The notes under the pieces were generated by a model. The model did no database searches and was not told where the DNA came from. It saw only the letters and a list, made by a program, of their open reading frames with translations. The position numbers and the translations under genes are program-made. From NCBI GenBank assembly GCA_014706385.1, contig JACGZH010000009.1:992001-1056000 (forward strand): a stretch of 64,000 bases of DNA. Direction: 5' to 3'. Positions 22,343 to 37,949 of this stretch are shown piece by piece (positions within the stretch are counted from its first letter, which is position 1; the number at the start of each line of letters is the position of its first letter). Origin of the DNA: Phaffia rhodozyma. Its lineage: Eukaryota > Basidiomycota > Tremellomycetes > Cystofilobasidiales > Mrakiaceae.

Positions 22343-25300
22343 CTATCTTTTGAGACTTCCGTCCGGATTGGCGATCGTCAATTTCGGTCTAGGCACAGAC
22401 ACATAGTTGACCTTGTGTCTCGATCTCCCTCCTACTGGTCCGTTGGTTCGTGTTTCAAACGCAGCCACCGTCTCACGAACGGATCTTCTCGTTTGAGGGA
22501 CAACAGGAGCGGAAGCAGTAGTCGGAGCAGAAGCACCTGGGAAGTGCCTTTGTTCTTTCGATGCAGATGGGGCTGGCCGGACGGGTAAAGACTTGAAAGG
22601 ACTACCTGATGGTTTAGGTCGGCCCCCTGCAGGACGCGCGCAAGAAGATGTTGTCGATACAATGCTTGGTCGTTGTGTTTTATGTATAGGAGGAGTATCG
22701 ATATCAGACGAGTCAGATTTATCCGCGAATGGATCTACGGAAGTTTTTTGTGTTGGCGTAGATGCAGAGGACGGCGATCGATTTGGCGGTATCGGTGAGA
22801 ACTCAATAGGTTCGAATTGCGGGGATGAGATCGGTGTGGTACTGGAGGTCATAGTTGTCGAACCAGATGTAGCTCGATTGCGCTGAACGATGTTCATATG
22901 CGCGTATTGCTCCATTTGCTCCGAAGTGGCCGTTCCTGTGGGCGATTCGAACCATACGATATATATCGTTACCCACAGTCAGATTTTTACCGTACCAAAT
23001 CACAAGCAATGAATGAGAACAGACTTACGACCACTTTGCATACTCTTCAAGCTTAACTCCTGCTGTCGTTTCCCTACTCTCCCAACACCCGATTCCGCCA
23101 ACGATCTTTCTTTGCGATGGTCATCGCTGAGATCAGGCAGTACAGGTGGTGTTGCCGGATCTCTAATAATCTCCTGGAATCTACCAAGCCCTCCAGCGTT
23201 TATACCTGTGAACGAAGGGGAAAGTCTGTTGAGACTCTCTTCAACCGACGAGGGTGATTTTTGACGTAGGCCGAGAGCTCTTCGCCAACCCGTTGTAGAG
23301 GTCGACCGGGAAGGTTTGATCATTCGATCATACGCGGCTGTAGGGTTGTGATGGATATAACCTGTATACGGATGGAGCGACTGAGAAGTTGTCGCATTGG
23401 AGGAAAGGTCATCGGCGACCGATAAATGTTCAGCGGTATCGACCGCTCCATAAAGAGCTTCCTTTCCATGGCCAAATTTCATTCTCTGAGATCGTGGAAT
23501 TTCTCTATCCGTCATTACATCAGGGGAGGAAGAGGTTGGAATGAGAGAAGCAGAGAGATCGAATGGGTCCTCATACATATACGGTTGATAGCTTCCGTAT
23601 ATATATGATGTAGACGAAGGAGAGAGAGGGTCCGGGTCAATTATCGGAAAAGGATTGTCCATAGAACGACCTCCAGTACGCGTGCTTGGATGTATTTCTC
23701 TAGGATTTTGAGAGGCAGACGAAAGGAGTAGTCCTTTTCCTTCTCCATCCTCGGACATGTCTCTATTCTCTCTCTCGTTATCATCTCCAAACGGTGATCG
23801 CCCCCCTCCTATATCCATTTCTTCCTTCTGTCTACTGAGGCCTGCTAAAGCGGGACCTAGGTTTTGGTTTGAAACATGCCGACCAATCGATCCATAGTCG
23901 CCGTGCGCCTCAACCTCCTCTGCATCGATCCGCTCAACTTCAAACGGATTTTCTCCATCCCCCCGTTGAGCAGCGCGGCTACCGACGGTCAATACATCGT
24001 CTGCTACTTCTTCCGTTCGTTGGAAGTACGGTGGCCATGATCCAAATCGACTAGAGTCTTCGTCATAAAGCATACTCTCCCGTCGGTCATTTGGATGCCG
24101 ATTCCATATTACTGGCAAGGCTCTTCCTTTCTCGGAACCAGCTATCAACGATCCAACATGTCCTTTTCCTCCATGCCCATTCTGATGCGATGTCCAAAAC
24201 CCAAAACCTTTCTCTCGAACCGCACCGTCGAGCTCAGATTCCTTTTTTCCCGAAAAACCGCCGAATGTGAGCGCTCCTCTGAGCCATCCCGGCTTCTCGT
24301 GGCTTTCAAGGTTATGGTATCTTCCGCGTCGCTTGTCCGGTCCGTTTCCAAGGTCGTCGTCATCATCATCGTCATCGATGTTGGATCGTTTTCGACGACG
24401 AACCAAGATGAAGTAGGCGCCTGATCCGGCAGCAATCGATAACAATGTCAACGCGACACCTACGCCGATAGCTGTCTTTGCTTTAGAACTAAGAGAGCCT
24501 GAGCGATTCGGCCCGTTTGTAGTGGTATTTGTCGCGGATGAGGCAGAATCGGTAGAGGTTGCTTGGCCTGTTGTAGAGACGTCAGACATCGTCCCGATAC
24601 CAGCTACAGCACCAGTGTAGGTAGCAGGATTTATCGAGTCGGTTTGGGTAGCTGCAGTCTGAACTGTGGAAATGGCTTTGTCGACTGTTAAAGTAGATGC
24701 TTGGCCGTTGGTCAATGAAAGGGCATATAGGGTTTGTGTTTCTGTTTGAACAGACGTGGCAGTTGCTATGGATGATGTGGTCTCAAATTCTATGTAGGTT
24801 GTCCCTGCCGAGGTGAGAGTTGAGGTTCTAGTGACAAGGGTGTTGACAACAAAGGTGGTAGGTAAGGTGTAAACTGAAGTGAGGGTAGCGGTCGCGACAG
24901 CATTCGATAAGATCACTGCAGCAGAGATAGATGAAGGTGTCGAGCTGCCTGAAGAGGTCGCAGCGACCAGGTCGGTAGAAGAAGAAGTGACAGAGGTAGA
25001 GGCCCATGTAGAAGGAGGGGTGAAAGTTGAGAGGTAGCTGTTTGTGACTAGATCGTAAACGTAAAGCCTTGCATCCGCTGCAGAAGTTGTCAAGTAGCCT
25101 GAGAATATGTGGTAATTCATCAAGAAATGTCAGCATGCCTGAGTTGATGATGGGAGTTCTAGAAAAGCAGTAGACGTTCGAGAGCGCGCGCGAGAGAGAG
25201 AGAGAAAAAATCAGATCGACCTACCTCCAAAGAACAAGATCTGAGAATTTCCGATCGGCACGCCTTCGTGGTCCATCCTTTTCCCTGGTGCTGTTCCCGT

Positions 25301-26322
25301 CGGCTGGATTTCGGTCCACGTTCCTTCGTTGACGTCCAAAATCCAAGCATCATCGACCACTTGTTCCAACCCATTCGATCCGGTTCCACCTCCATGGACA
25401 AATATCGCGTTTCTGCTGCCGAATGTGACGCCCAAATGACCTCTCCTACCTGTCGGAACAGTATTCTGAGCTTTACCTAGGGTAATCGTTTTCCAGGCTG
25501 GGTTCGTATCTGAGGTATCCAAGGTGTATGCTGTGGACAATGGAGGTAGCGAAGAGAGCGAAGGGGAGTAACCTCCAAATAGAAGAAGAGTTCCGTTTGA
25601 GAGGCAATGTAGCGAAGGCGAGATGAGCGCAGTTGGAATAGATGCTCCGGAGAGAATGGTAAAAGTTGATGATTCTGAAGAAAAGACGTAGGTAGTCAAT
25701 GTTGGGTTGTTCGAGCCGTCCGGTTGGACACCTGCAGTGAAGTAAGTGTCGGTTCCGAGCGCTAATCACGTTGATGATATATCAGCATATCATATGAATC
25801 ATCCATGCACAGAAACCGAAAAGTTTGCTCACTACATGACGCGCCTCCCATCCTTCGAGTGGGTTCCCCTCCCCAGCCACTTGTCTGTTGGACAAACGGC
25901 CCTCCGTTCGAGGTGGTCATGATCCAAGCAGAATCTTGACCTGCTACGACACTAGCGTCACTCGATAGCTGTCCTCCGAAGATTAGAACATTTCCGTTAT
26001 CGAGGGCTTCAGCGCTTCCCCAAGCTTCTCCTGGCGCTTGGTTCTCTGTCAAAGCAGGCGTGGTAGAAGCTGAGAGTTCTGCCGAGGATGTCAAGTCAAA
26101 TGAAGAGGAAAGTGGGATGGACAGGTAGGTGGTAACCAGCGGGGATGAAGTATATGTTTGACCATCAACAGATGTTGTCCTACCCGAAGAGATGATAAGC
26201 GTCGATGAGGAGGACAGAAGAGCAACTGAGTGGCCCCATCTAGGAGACACGGTAGCGTGCGCTATACCGAGCACAGAAGACAAGAGAAGAAGAAATAGAG
26301 GAAGGGAGGGAAGGGCCAACAT
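22343..26322 (-). CDS. Secreted-domain kelch-repeat protein with one transmembrane helix and long cytoplasmic tail
   Basis: Type I membrane protein of unknown partner. Exons: 25836-26322, 25225-25761, 23029-25098 and 22343-22935 (1228 residues). The start at 26322 was chosen because it opens a clear signal peptide (MLALPSLPLFLLLLSSVLG). Kelch/galactose-oxidase-type blades follow: RWGHSVALL, NVLIFGGQLSSD, TLLLFGGYSPS, GRRGHLGVTFG, FVHGGGTGSNG and SQILFFGG. A Ser/Thr-rich, probably O-glycosylated stalk leads to a membrane helix (AIGVGVALTLLSIAAGSGAY, about residue 540) with a stop-transfer VRRRKR. The ~650-residue cytoplasmic tail is polar, with an Asp run right after the membrane. Fungal proteins of this layout are often linked to the cell surface or polarity, but no function can be assigned here. 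Confidence 0.8.
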
Positions 26323-26727
26323 AGCTGCTGAAGAGGCGGAAAGGAGCGCGCCAGGACTGAAGAAAGAGAAAAGAAGCAACCGACCAAAGGGAGAGTTGTT
26401 ATCTCTTCTTGCTTCTACAATATTGAGTTCAACCAAGCTGGGAGTGTCGATCTGGATGAGTGAGTACCGTCAAACAAGATCAATCATCCTTCTAGAATGT
26501 AAGTACGAGATGTTGAGTGAGCGTTCTATGCGAATGGAGGGATAGTTACATTCACTATTGGTTAGTCACGCTAATAACCTACAATCGTCACCGTAACCAG
26601 ATAACCACCAAGGCAAAAGACAAACTTCGAGATCTGCTTTCTTTTTGGATCTTCTGCTGCTCTTGCTCTCGCATTCGCTCTTTGTCATTCCAGATATCTC
26701 GTATCACAGTCGTGCAAACACACATCG
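26323..26727. other. Divergent promoter between the kelch gene and the prenyltransferase alpha gene
   Basis: Short intergenic stretch between two outward-reading starts. No distinctive motif is visible. An upstream in-frame ATG-less extension of the kelch frame reaches 26436 but lacks signal-peptide character. Confidence 0.5.
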
Positions 26728-28453
26728 ATGGCATCCAGTATGTTCTCCCAAGATCCCAGATGGGCGGATTTGAACCCGATTCCTCAGATCGAGCCAGAGA
26801 ATTCTTTAGTGCCGATCATGTACTCTCTTGAATGTACGTCTCTTCTCTTCGCCCTTGTCCGATGCCTCATCCTTTTGTCATTTTGATGTTGAGAACATTT
26901 GGAACTCATCCGTTATACACACATAGATCAAGATGCAATGGGATACTTTAGAGCGCTGTCTGCTTTAGAAGAATACTCGGACAGAGCGTTGGAGGTGACA
27001 TTGAGAGTCATCAGGATGAACCCTGCTCACTATACTGTCTGGTACGGGTTTCCGTATTGGATCATTTTCTTGTTTCATCTTTCATTCGTTCGTATCAGAT
27101 GCCAGCTTACAAAACAGAAACACCTTTTCCTATTCTGTTCAAACATAACTTTGATGTATCTTGATGCCCGTAGGCAGTACCGATTCTCAACCTTGATGAA
27201 GCTTCAGCGCTCGCTAGAAGACGAGTTACGACTGATGACCGAGCTGGCCGAGGATAACATGAAGTCTTACCAAGTCTGGTTCGTTTCTCTCCAATTTTAC
27301 ATTGCTGAAGATCGTTCTCGGTGACAGCTCACCCGAGATACCTTGACATCTCTTCAACTTACAGGCATCATCGGCTCCTTCTTTTGACCCATCTACCTTC
27401 TCCGATCTCCCCTTCGACGATCCATCGAGAGCTCGACTTTATCGCTACATCCCTAGAACCCGATGCAAAGAATTACCACACATGGGCCTACAGACAATAC
27501 GTCCTTACCCATTTCGGACCGATTTTGACCGAAGAAGACTGGACAAATGAACTCGCGTGGTGTGAGAGCTTATTGGTTGTTCAGTCAGGAAGAGAGAGTG
27601 AGGAGAGCGAGGTCATAATGGAGAATCATGGTTCGGACGAAGAGGAAGACGATGAATGGATCGAGGAAAATAAGAGAGGTGCTGGTGATGTGAGAAATAA
27701 TAGCGCATGGACTCATAGATGGTTTCTGGTCTTCGGACGAGAGGGAGCCAAAGGAAAGGATGGTTTGGCGCGAGAGATCGAGTTCGTCAATCTTCAATTC
27801 TCTCATTATGTCCTTCTAACCTAAGAGACAAGATGTTGCATCTTATACTCATCCTTGCCTTCACCATTCCTTTCCTTCGGGCAATAACGTACTTATTCAG
27901 TTATACTACGGATCAGATCCGCAAGGTTCCCAACAACACTTCCTCCTGGGCCTATCTCCGAGGGTAAATCCTCTTCGTTCTTTTTCTTTCCGCCAGATCT
28001 CATATAAGCGTAAGAAGAAAAAGACTGACTTGCAGTTCCCTTTAAATATATATAATAAATCACAATTGAAGAGTACACTCCAAGTTCGGACTTTCATTCA
28101 CATCTGAGTCTGGCTTAGCACAGTCCGTGATCGAAGCATGCGCCCTTAAAGGATACCCCTGTCCACTCGCGACTGAATGGTTGGTCGATGTAGCAGTGGA
28201 GAACGAGGAATGGGAAGAGGCAGGCCAATTACTGGATAGATTGAGTCTCGAAGATCCTGTTCGGAGTCGGTTAGTATCTATGATCTGTTCCTTCTATCTC
28301 CTTATCTGGATAATTTGTTCAGTATCTCATATTTCTTCTTGAGGCGGGTTTTGTGATGCGGTTAGATATTGGGCATACCGAAAATCTCGACTCGGGTCTC
28401 ATCCAATCTCCACGGATTCCTCTATTCCAACACCCTCTCTCACAACGACTTGA
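26728..28453 (+). CDS. RAM2: Protein farnesyltransferase / geranylgeranyltransferase-I alpha subunit
   Basis: Shared alpha subunit of the CaaX prenyltransferases, which attach farnesyl or geranylgeranyl to Ras/Rho-type proteins. Exons: 26728-26833, 26927-27041, 27174-27278, 27365-27785, 27917-27963, 28072-28269 and 28366-28453 (359 residues). The start gives the conserved opening RWADLNPIPQIEPENSLVPI, followed by alpha-alpha repeats with the family signatures NPAHYTVWQYRF, NMKSYQVWHHRL, DAKNYHTWAYRQYVL and NNSAWTHRWFL. The exon 4-5 junction is awkward. The canonical acceptor that keeps frame (27916) drops about four residues expected from the repeat spacing, whereas the acceptor at 27900 has the residues but the wrong phase. 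An acidic insert (EEEDDEW) lies in repeat 4. Confidence 0.92.
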
Positions 28454-29265
28454 TCCATCACATTCTCTTTCTTTTCCTTTACAATTCATATTTCAGTCCC
28501 TCTATTCTCTTGGTATCAAGGATAGACGTAGAGACTCAAAAAGGACGAAGAAATCCCTTTTAAATGATACGTGAGAGATATATTGGTTAACCAGAAGGAA
28601 TTTTAATTGGGTCCCTATATACACATATATGTTTTAGTTGTTCAGTGTCCGTGCTCTTTGACTTTTTCGTCATAAATTAGTTGACAGAGGAATCTTGGAC
28701 GACCAGACAAGATCTGAAAGCGTTCATTGCGATCATCGAGCAATCACCGAAGGAAGAAATAAACGAGAAAAGAAAGGAGAAAGCAAAGAAATGAAAAGAA
28801 AAGGAAAGAAATGAAAAGAAAAGAAACGTAATCCAATCACCCATCAGTAGCAGAACTTAACCGAACGATCTGAGAAAGCCACAAGGTCAGACAAGACATG
28901 CGGTTGAAGAAATGTTTTATGGAGCAATTTTAGGAGTAGATAGCGAGAAGAGTCCATGTTTGAATAAAGGTGATAAACTGGTATAGTCGATTTCGGCTGA
29001 TAATGAGAGACTAGAATTGATTATATGTAACACTCCGTCTCGAGAGTATGAGGGTGAGGGAGGAGAGGAGGGGAGGAGAGAACACGACACTGGAGGCAGT
29101 CGACCGACGAGTTGGAAATTGAGCAAGCAAAGTTCAAGCCTCATGCAAGAGGAATTATCTGACGGACAGATTCTTCTTCGATCGTGGAGGCGTCACCGGT
29201 TTGGACGCAATACCTGATCATACATCCATGAAATTGAGAGAACGTAAGGCTCCAGAGAGTAACAT
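28454..29265. other. Convergent 3' intergenic region, polypurine
   Basis: Between the ends of the prenyltransferase gene and PP1 copy A. Positions 28760-28830 are almost pure purine (GAAAA/GGAAA units). No coding frame is supported. Confidence 0.55.
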
Positions 29266-31456
<2,191 letters not shown>

Positions 31457-32097
31457 CGAGAGAAAGGTCTTGATTGAAGAGAGGTAGATGAGGACTAAAA
31501 GGGGCAGATGCGAGAATCAACGCAAGGGAGACAAGTATAGATCAAGATAGTGCAAGCTATCGCTGGTCGGGAGCTGTTGTTCTAGAGATTAGACGTGCGG
31601 ATGGATCAAGTTGGTATATATATCGCAAAATCTCGACGAACGAGATGAATGAAGAGGCGGGCGATTTGGAGGCCGTTCGAGTCTGAGCGAAGGAGGAGAA
31701 CTGGACTTGGGTTCAATCTATGGTGTTTTCCTAGTTGTGTAGATACAAACGGAACAGCAATATATGTCTGCGCGAGGAGTATCTCTATAAGTAGTGCATC
31801 AGATTAGGAGGAGAACTCTGGAAGACGACTCAACAGGATATAGAGATGGCCAAGATGGTGTTTGTGGTTGGATGATGATGCCGCTGCTGCTGCTGATGAT
31901 GATGGAGATCTTTAAAGGCGGCCGAGATAACAAGGGAGGCGGCTCGTCACAGCTTGGCCGGAGGTTGAGCACAGCCTCAAAATCACGTGGTCAGGAGCCT
32001 TGATTTTTCCCATCAGCCCGTTAGCCCATTATCCCATCAACCTCACCGTTGATCACCATCATCCAACCATCTTTGAGATTGTATATATTCATCCAAC
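31457..32097. other. Divergent promoter between PP1 copy A and the methionine-sulfoxide reductase
   Basis: Both neighbours read outward. The stretch holds a short GCTGCTGCTGATGATGATG repeat at 31880-31905 and no supported reading frame. Confidence 0.5.
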
Positions 32098-32904
32098 ATG
32101 CCTCACGGTGACATCTATATTCCGGAAGAAGTGGTCGAGTTAGTCCCTTTTTTTTTTTTTGTTATTTTGAGTTGGATGTTTTTTCTCGGGGCAGTCATCT
32201 CGAGCTTTCTCCGCTCACACGATCACTTCCTCGGTCTTGAGAAAACAGCAAGCCGACGTTCTACGCCAACTTGCTCGAATCATTACAACCACTCTTAGAA
32301 GATCAGGCCCACTCAAACTGGATCTCTAACCTAAGCAACGCAAGTGCGCTGATGTATCACCATTTCATGGCTTTCGGTGGTGACCGTGCATTCGGACGGA
32401 CGGAGGAAGGCGACCCAATCGTCAACTGGTGTGGTTCGTTTTCTGCTTATTCATTAATCTCCATTCTCTCTTGCTTCTTCATATGAGTCTGTCTAACGCA
32501 AGGGAAAATAAATTTCCACCTAATATTTCTTTACAGGATTTTATATTCACGCTCGGTTCTTTCCTCTGCTTTCGGGTTCGCCCGATTTACTTCTCCTTGG
32601 CCCCTTTGCCGGCCGACCAGCTTGCCAGCAAATCAATCCTCAAGCAGGCAAAGGTGTCTGCGCTGATGCTTTCGTTCAATCATCCCCTATGATTGTCAAA
32701 GATGTTGACGCCTATCCAGGTCATATTGCTTGTGATGGCGAAACGAAATCAGAGATCGTCTTGCCTTTGATCGATAGCAAAGGAAGGACGGTTGGCGTGT
32801 TAGATTTGGATTCCGTCAGGTTGGGAACATTCGGAGATGAAGATAGAGTTGGCTTGGAGCAGGTTGGAAAGCTGCTGGGATCGTCTTGCGATTTTGGCAA
32901 TTAA
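32098..32904 (+). CDS. Free methionine-(R)-sulfoxide reductase (GAF-domain fRMsr)
   Basis: Reduces free L-methionine-(R)-sulfoxide with thioredoxin, protecting against oxidative damage; cytosolic. Exons: 32098-32138, 32249-32433 and 32537-32904 (197 residues, close to the family's size). The single GAF domain shows the family pattern: NWISNLSNASALMYHHF, VNWCGFYI, LLLGPFAGRPAC, GKGVCADAF, YPGHIACDGETKSEIVLPL and GVLDLDS. The three Cys in GRPAC, KGVCA and HIACD correspond to the conserved redox cysteines. The first intron has a GTTAGT donor and the second GTTCGT. It ends only 134 bases from the convergent GT8 gene. Confidence 0.95.
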
Positions 32905-33037
32905 GATAAACATCTCTGTACATAAGAATAGATGAGTTGCTTGTTCAGCATGAAACTTCAAAACACATCCTCTATACGTGTACAAGTAACACTCGAAACA
33001 AGTATTTCTCTTTTCTTTTACGCCCGAATACGCCCCT

Positions 33038-34469
33038 CTATTCTCCAATCAACCCTTCTACGACGTGCTTAACGCCTTGTTTGTTCTCATCCTTTGTCCA
33101 CTCTGCCATCAAATCGTCCCACTCCACCCACCACCACCCATGAGTGACGAGATCAGGCGAGTCTGGACCGGGTCTCCCTTCCCATGGTTTATCTACGATG
33201 TAGTGAAGCTGAATCCCCGAGAATTCATAGATTCAGTACAGAGAAGAAACAAATCAGTATCACTCCAAAATGGAAGACAGCAAAGACCACCAAGACCCTT
33301 ACGTTAACAACCTCCTCCTCTCGGTAAATCTCTGGGTGAAGCCTGTTGAAATGAAGAAAAGAAGATGAGATTTAGAATGATGGAATTTAGAGCTGATGAC
33401 GTTTTATGTGGATGCCAAGAGAAGGTTGACAAGAGCCTTAGGCGTACCATCCGAGCGTCTTGATCGCATTCCATTGCCAACCGATTGGCTTCCATTTCCC
33501 TTTAAAGAATTCGGCCAGAAGATCTTGGTCGGGAAAGGCCATTTCCTACGTGAAACAGCCCTCGAATAATTGATGTGAGAAAACAGAAACGCGATGAAGA
33601 CAAGAAGAGATGTCTCTCACCTTGATTAACGGGCTTGTATACAGAAATTCCTTGATCTCGTCGAAGAGTTTGTCGGAAGGGTATAGAATGACTAAGCCCG
33701 AGTTGAGTAACGTGTGGGTTCTCGGTGAATCTGCATTCACCGGCGTCGGGTTCTCCAGACAGGATGGGTGAGTGAGCGGAGTGTACGGACAGAGTTCCGG
33801 AATACTGATGATTGTGAGGAAAGGATTAGATGAGTCGGTCTAATGTATATGCGAAAGTTTAAATGATAGAGAATCACCAATCAGGAAGATAGATATCCAT
33901 CTTAGTTGGATTACATGTACAGGCATGGTTGGCGGCAATCCAGGTGGGAGGCAACGGCAGATCGAATAGAGAGTCCATTGGCTTTCGAAGCATCATGTCA
34001 CTATCAAGCAGAATAACCTTCTGTTCTGGGTTGCGTTGTTTCAACAGGCTCAATAAAAAAGACATGCTTACAAAACTGGAATGAGAAGACAAGTAACGTA
34101 CCTCATACTCTGTTAACTCAAATACCCTCAGCTTGCACCACGTATCCTTGAATCGTTCGGTAAGAACGTTGACCTCGCCTTTTGGCTCCAGGTACTCTAT
34201 CTCCTTTACAGCGATTTCAGCTTTGGAGAGGACTTCCCGAACCTCACTGGAGACCGTTGGTGTGATAATCACGAGAAGAGGATACTTTGAGTTATATTTG
34301 AGCAGCGATTTGTGTAGAATCAACTGTTTTTGAAAGGTGGCAAGACTGATGAGCTTGAATGGAAACGACGAGATTGAAGACAAGCACGAAAGGAAGAACG
34401 AACTACTCCGGGCAGGTATGATGCCTTAGTCAACAAAGTCACCCATGCTCTTGCATCGCTTTTGGTCAT
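33038..34469 (-). CDS. GT8-family glycosyltransferase (glycogenin/galactinol-synthase-like)
   Basis: Nucleotide-sugar-dependent glycosyltransferase of GT-A fold. Exons: 34407-34469, 34102-34323, 33878-34020, 33621-33804, 33448-33545, 33303-33342 and 33208-33038 (306 residues). Family signatures: AWVTLLTKASYLPGLILHKS at the N-terminus, SKYPLLVIITP, the metal-binding DxD in KVILLDSDMM with MDSLFDLP after it, LLNSGLVILYPS, the acidic FPDQDLLAEFF, and the C-terminal NLHYIVDKPWE. No Tyr-rich glycogenin tail or transmembrane segment is visible, so it is a cytosolic GT8 enzyme of unknown acceptor. The start at 34469 opens directly into the conserved first strand. Exons are short and every junction keeps frame. 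Confidence 0.9.
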
Positions 34470-35717
34470 GGTGTATAGGTCTGAATATGAGTGTGTGGTA
34501 GTCACAAAGAAAGATGGATATCAAGAAAGGAAAAGGAAAAGATGGAAGGTGCTTCTTCGATGGGCGATGCAGGGAGATAGATCGATCGATGACGGAGAGA
34601 TTAGATTACAGATAATCACATTGAAATTTACTCCCGATCTTTTATCATTCAGCTCCGAACCCCCATGTCATCGTTACTCAATACGAAAGTCGAACAACGA
34701 GACGATCAAGCTAGGTTGATAATATCGGAAGAAGTCCCAACCAGCTCAACTCCGAGGTTCAGTTGGAAAAGCTGGTCAGAGAGGATGCCAGGCTTGAGCA
34801 TCGTTGTGTTACATTGGCTATATATCACGATGAGCATATACAACGCTTGCTCAAACGTTGGCTTCTAACAATCTCAATTTCCTACGAAACAAATACACCG
34901 ATGGATATTGTGTGTGCCGCTACTTACACATCCATCTCGTGTTGATAAAGGACGAAAATCTGATGAAAAGTAATTTATTATCGTCTCACATGGTACAGCC
35001 TCTATCAAGACTCGTAACAGTGTAGGTTGATAGCTCACGTCTACGTGCAAGTCTTCAAAGGCAAATGGCTAGGGACACAAAGCCAAGAAGACAAAGATTT
35101 CCTCGTGCACAATCTTGTTCTCAGTGTATCAAAAATTGAGCAAACAGGGGTTTCTTCCTCTTTCCATACTTGTACACCAGGCTTTCGAGATCACGGAGAA
35201 TGAGGGTAGAGAAGCAAAAGTAAAGAGAGTGAAAAGAAAAATTGGAAGGGAGAAGAGATGAAGAACAGAAGAAATTCAAGACCTGAGAGATTTGGAACTA
35301 GGTTTTGTGATTGCAGAAAGAAGTTGTAGGAGAAACCTCATAGAGGGATACCAACGCAAGATGTAGAAGAAAGGGCTCCTCCATGACTCAGTCTTCGCAG
35401 AAGAAAACAGTATGTAAACAATCAAAGAAAGACAATTGAAAGTAGGAGGAAAGAAGAGGAAGATATCGTCGAACCACTCTAGAGGCAATCAGAAATAGGG
35501 TAGAGATCGAAGGAAAACAAAACCAAAAGTGATGAAAGAACGCGAGAAGAGACAGTGTGTGCAGGCGGGTTATAAGAAGGAAGGGACGGCTCAAGTTTCC
35601 TGAATGAACGTCTGTTCTGTGAATCACATTACTACTGGAAGAAAAGCAATATGTAAAGGAACAGATCAGTGACGAAATCTCTCTATACTCACGCCACATA
35701 TCACAGACCAAAAAAAA
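34470..35717. other. Intergenic region between the GT8 gene and PP1 copy B
   Basis: Contains the GT8 promoter and the 3' flank of PP1 copy B. A + strand frame at about 34665-34945 has some coding look (QLEKLVREDARLEHR), but a stop separates it from the ATG at 34665 unless an acceptor near 34715 is used. It is not called as a gene. From 35200 to 35560 the + strand is A/G-rich. Confidence 0.4.

Positions 35718-37949
<2,232 letters not shown>

Noticed and set aside
22940..22960. tRNA B-box-like GGTTCGAATC
   Set aside because: It lies at an intron edge of the kelch gene, with no A box or cloverleaf around it.
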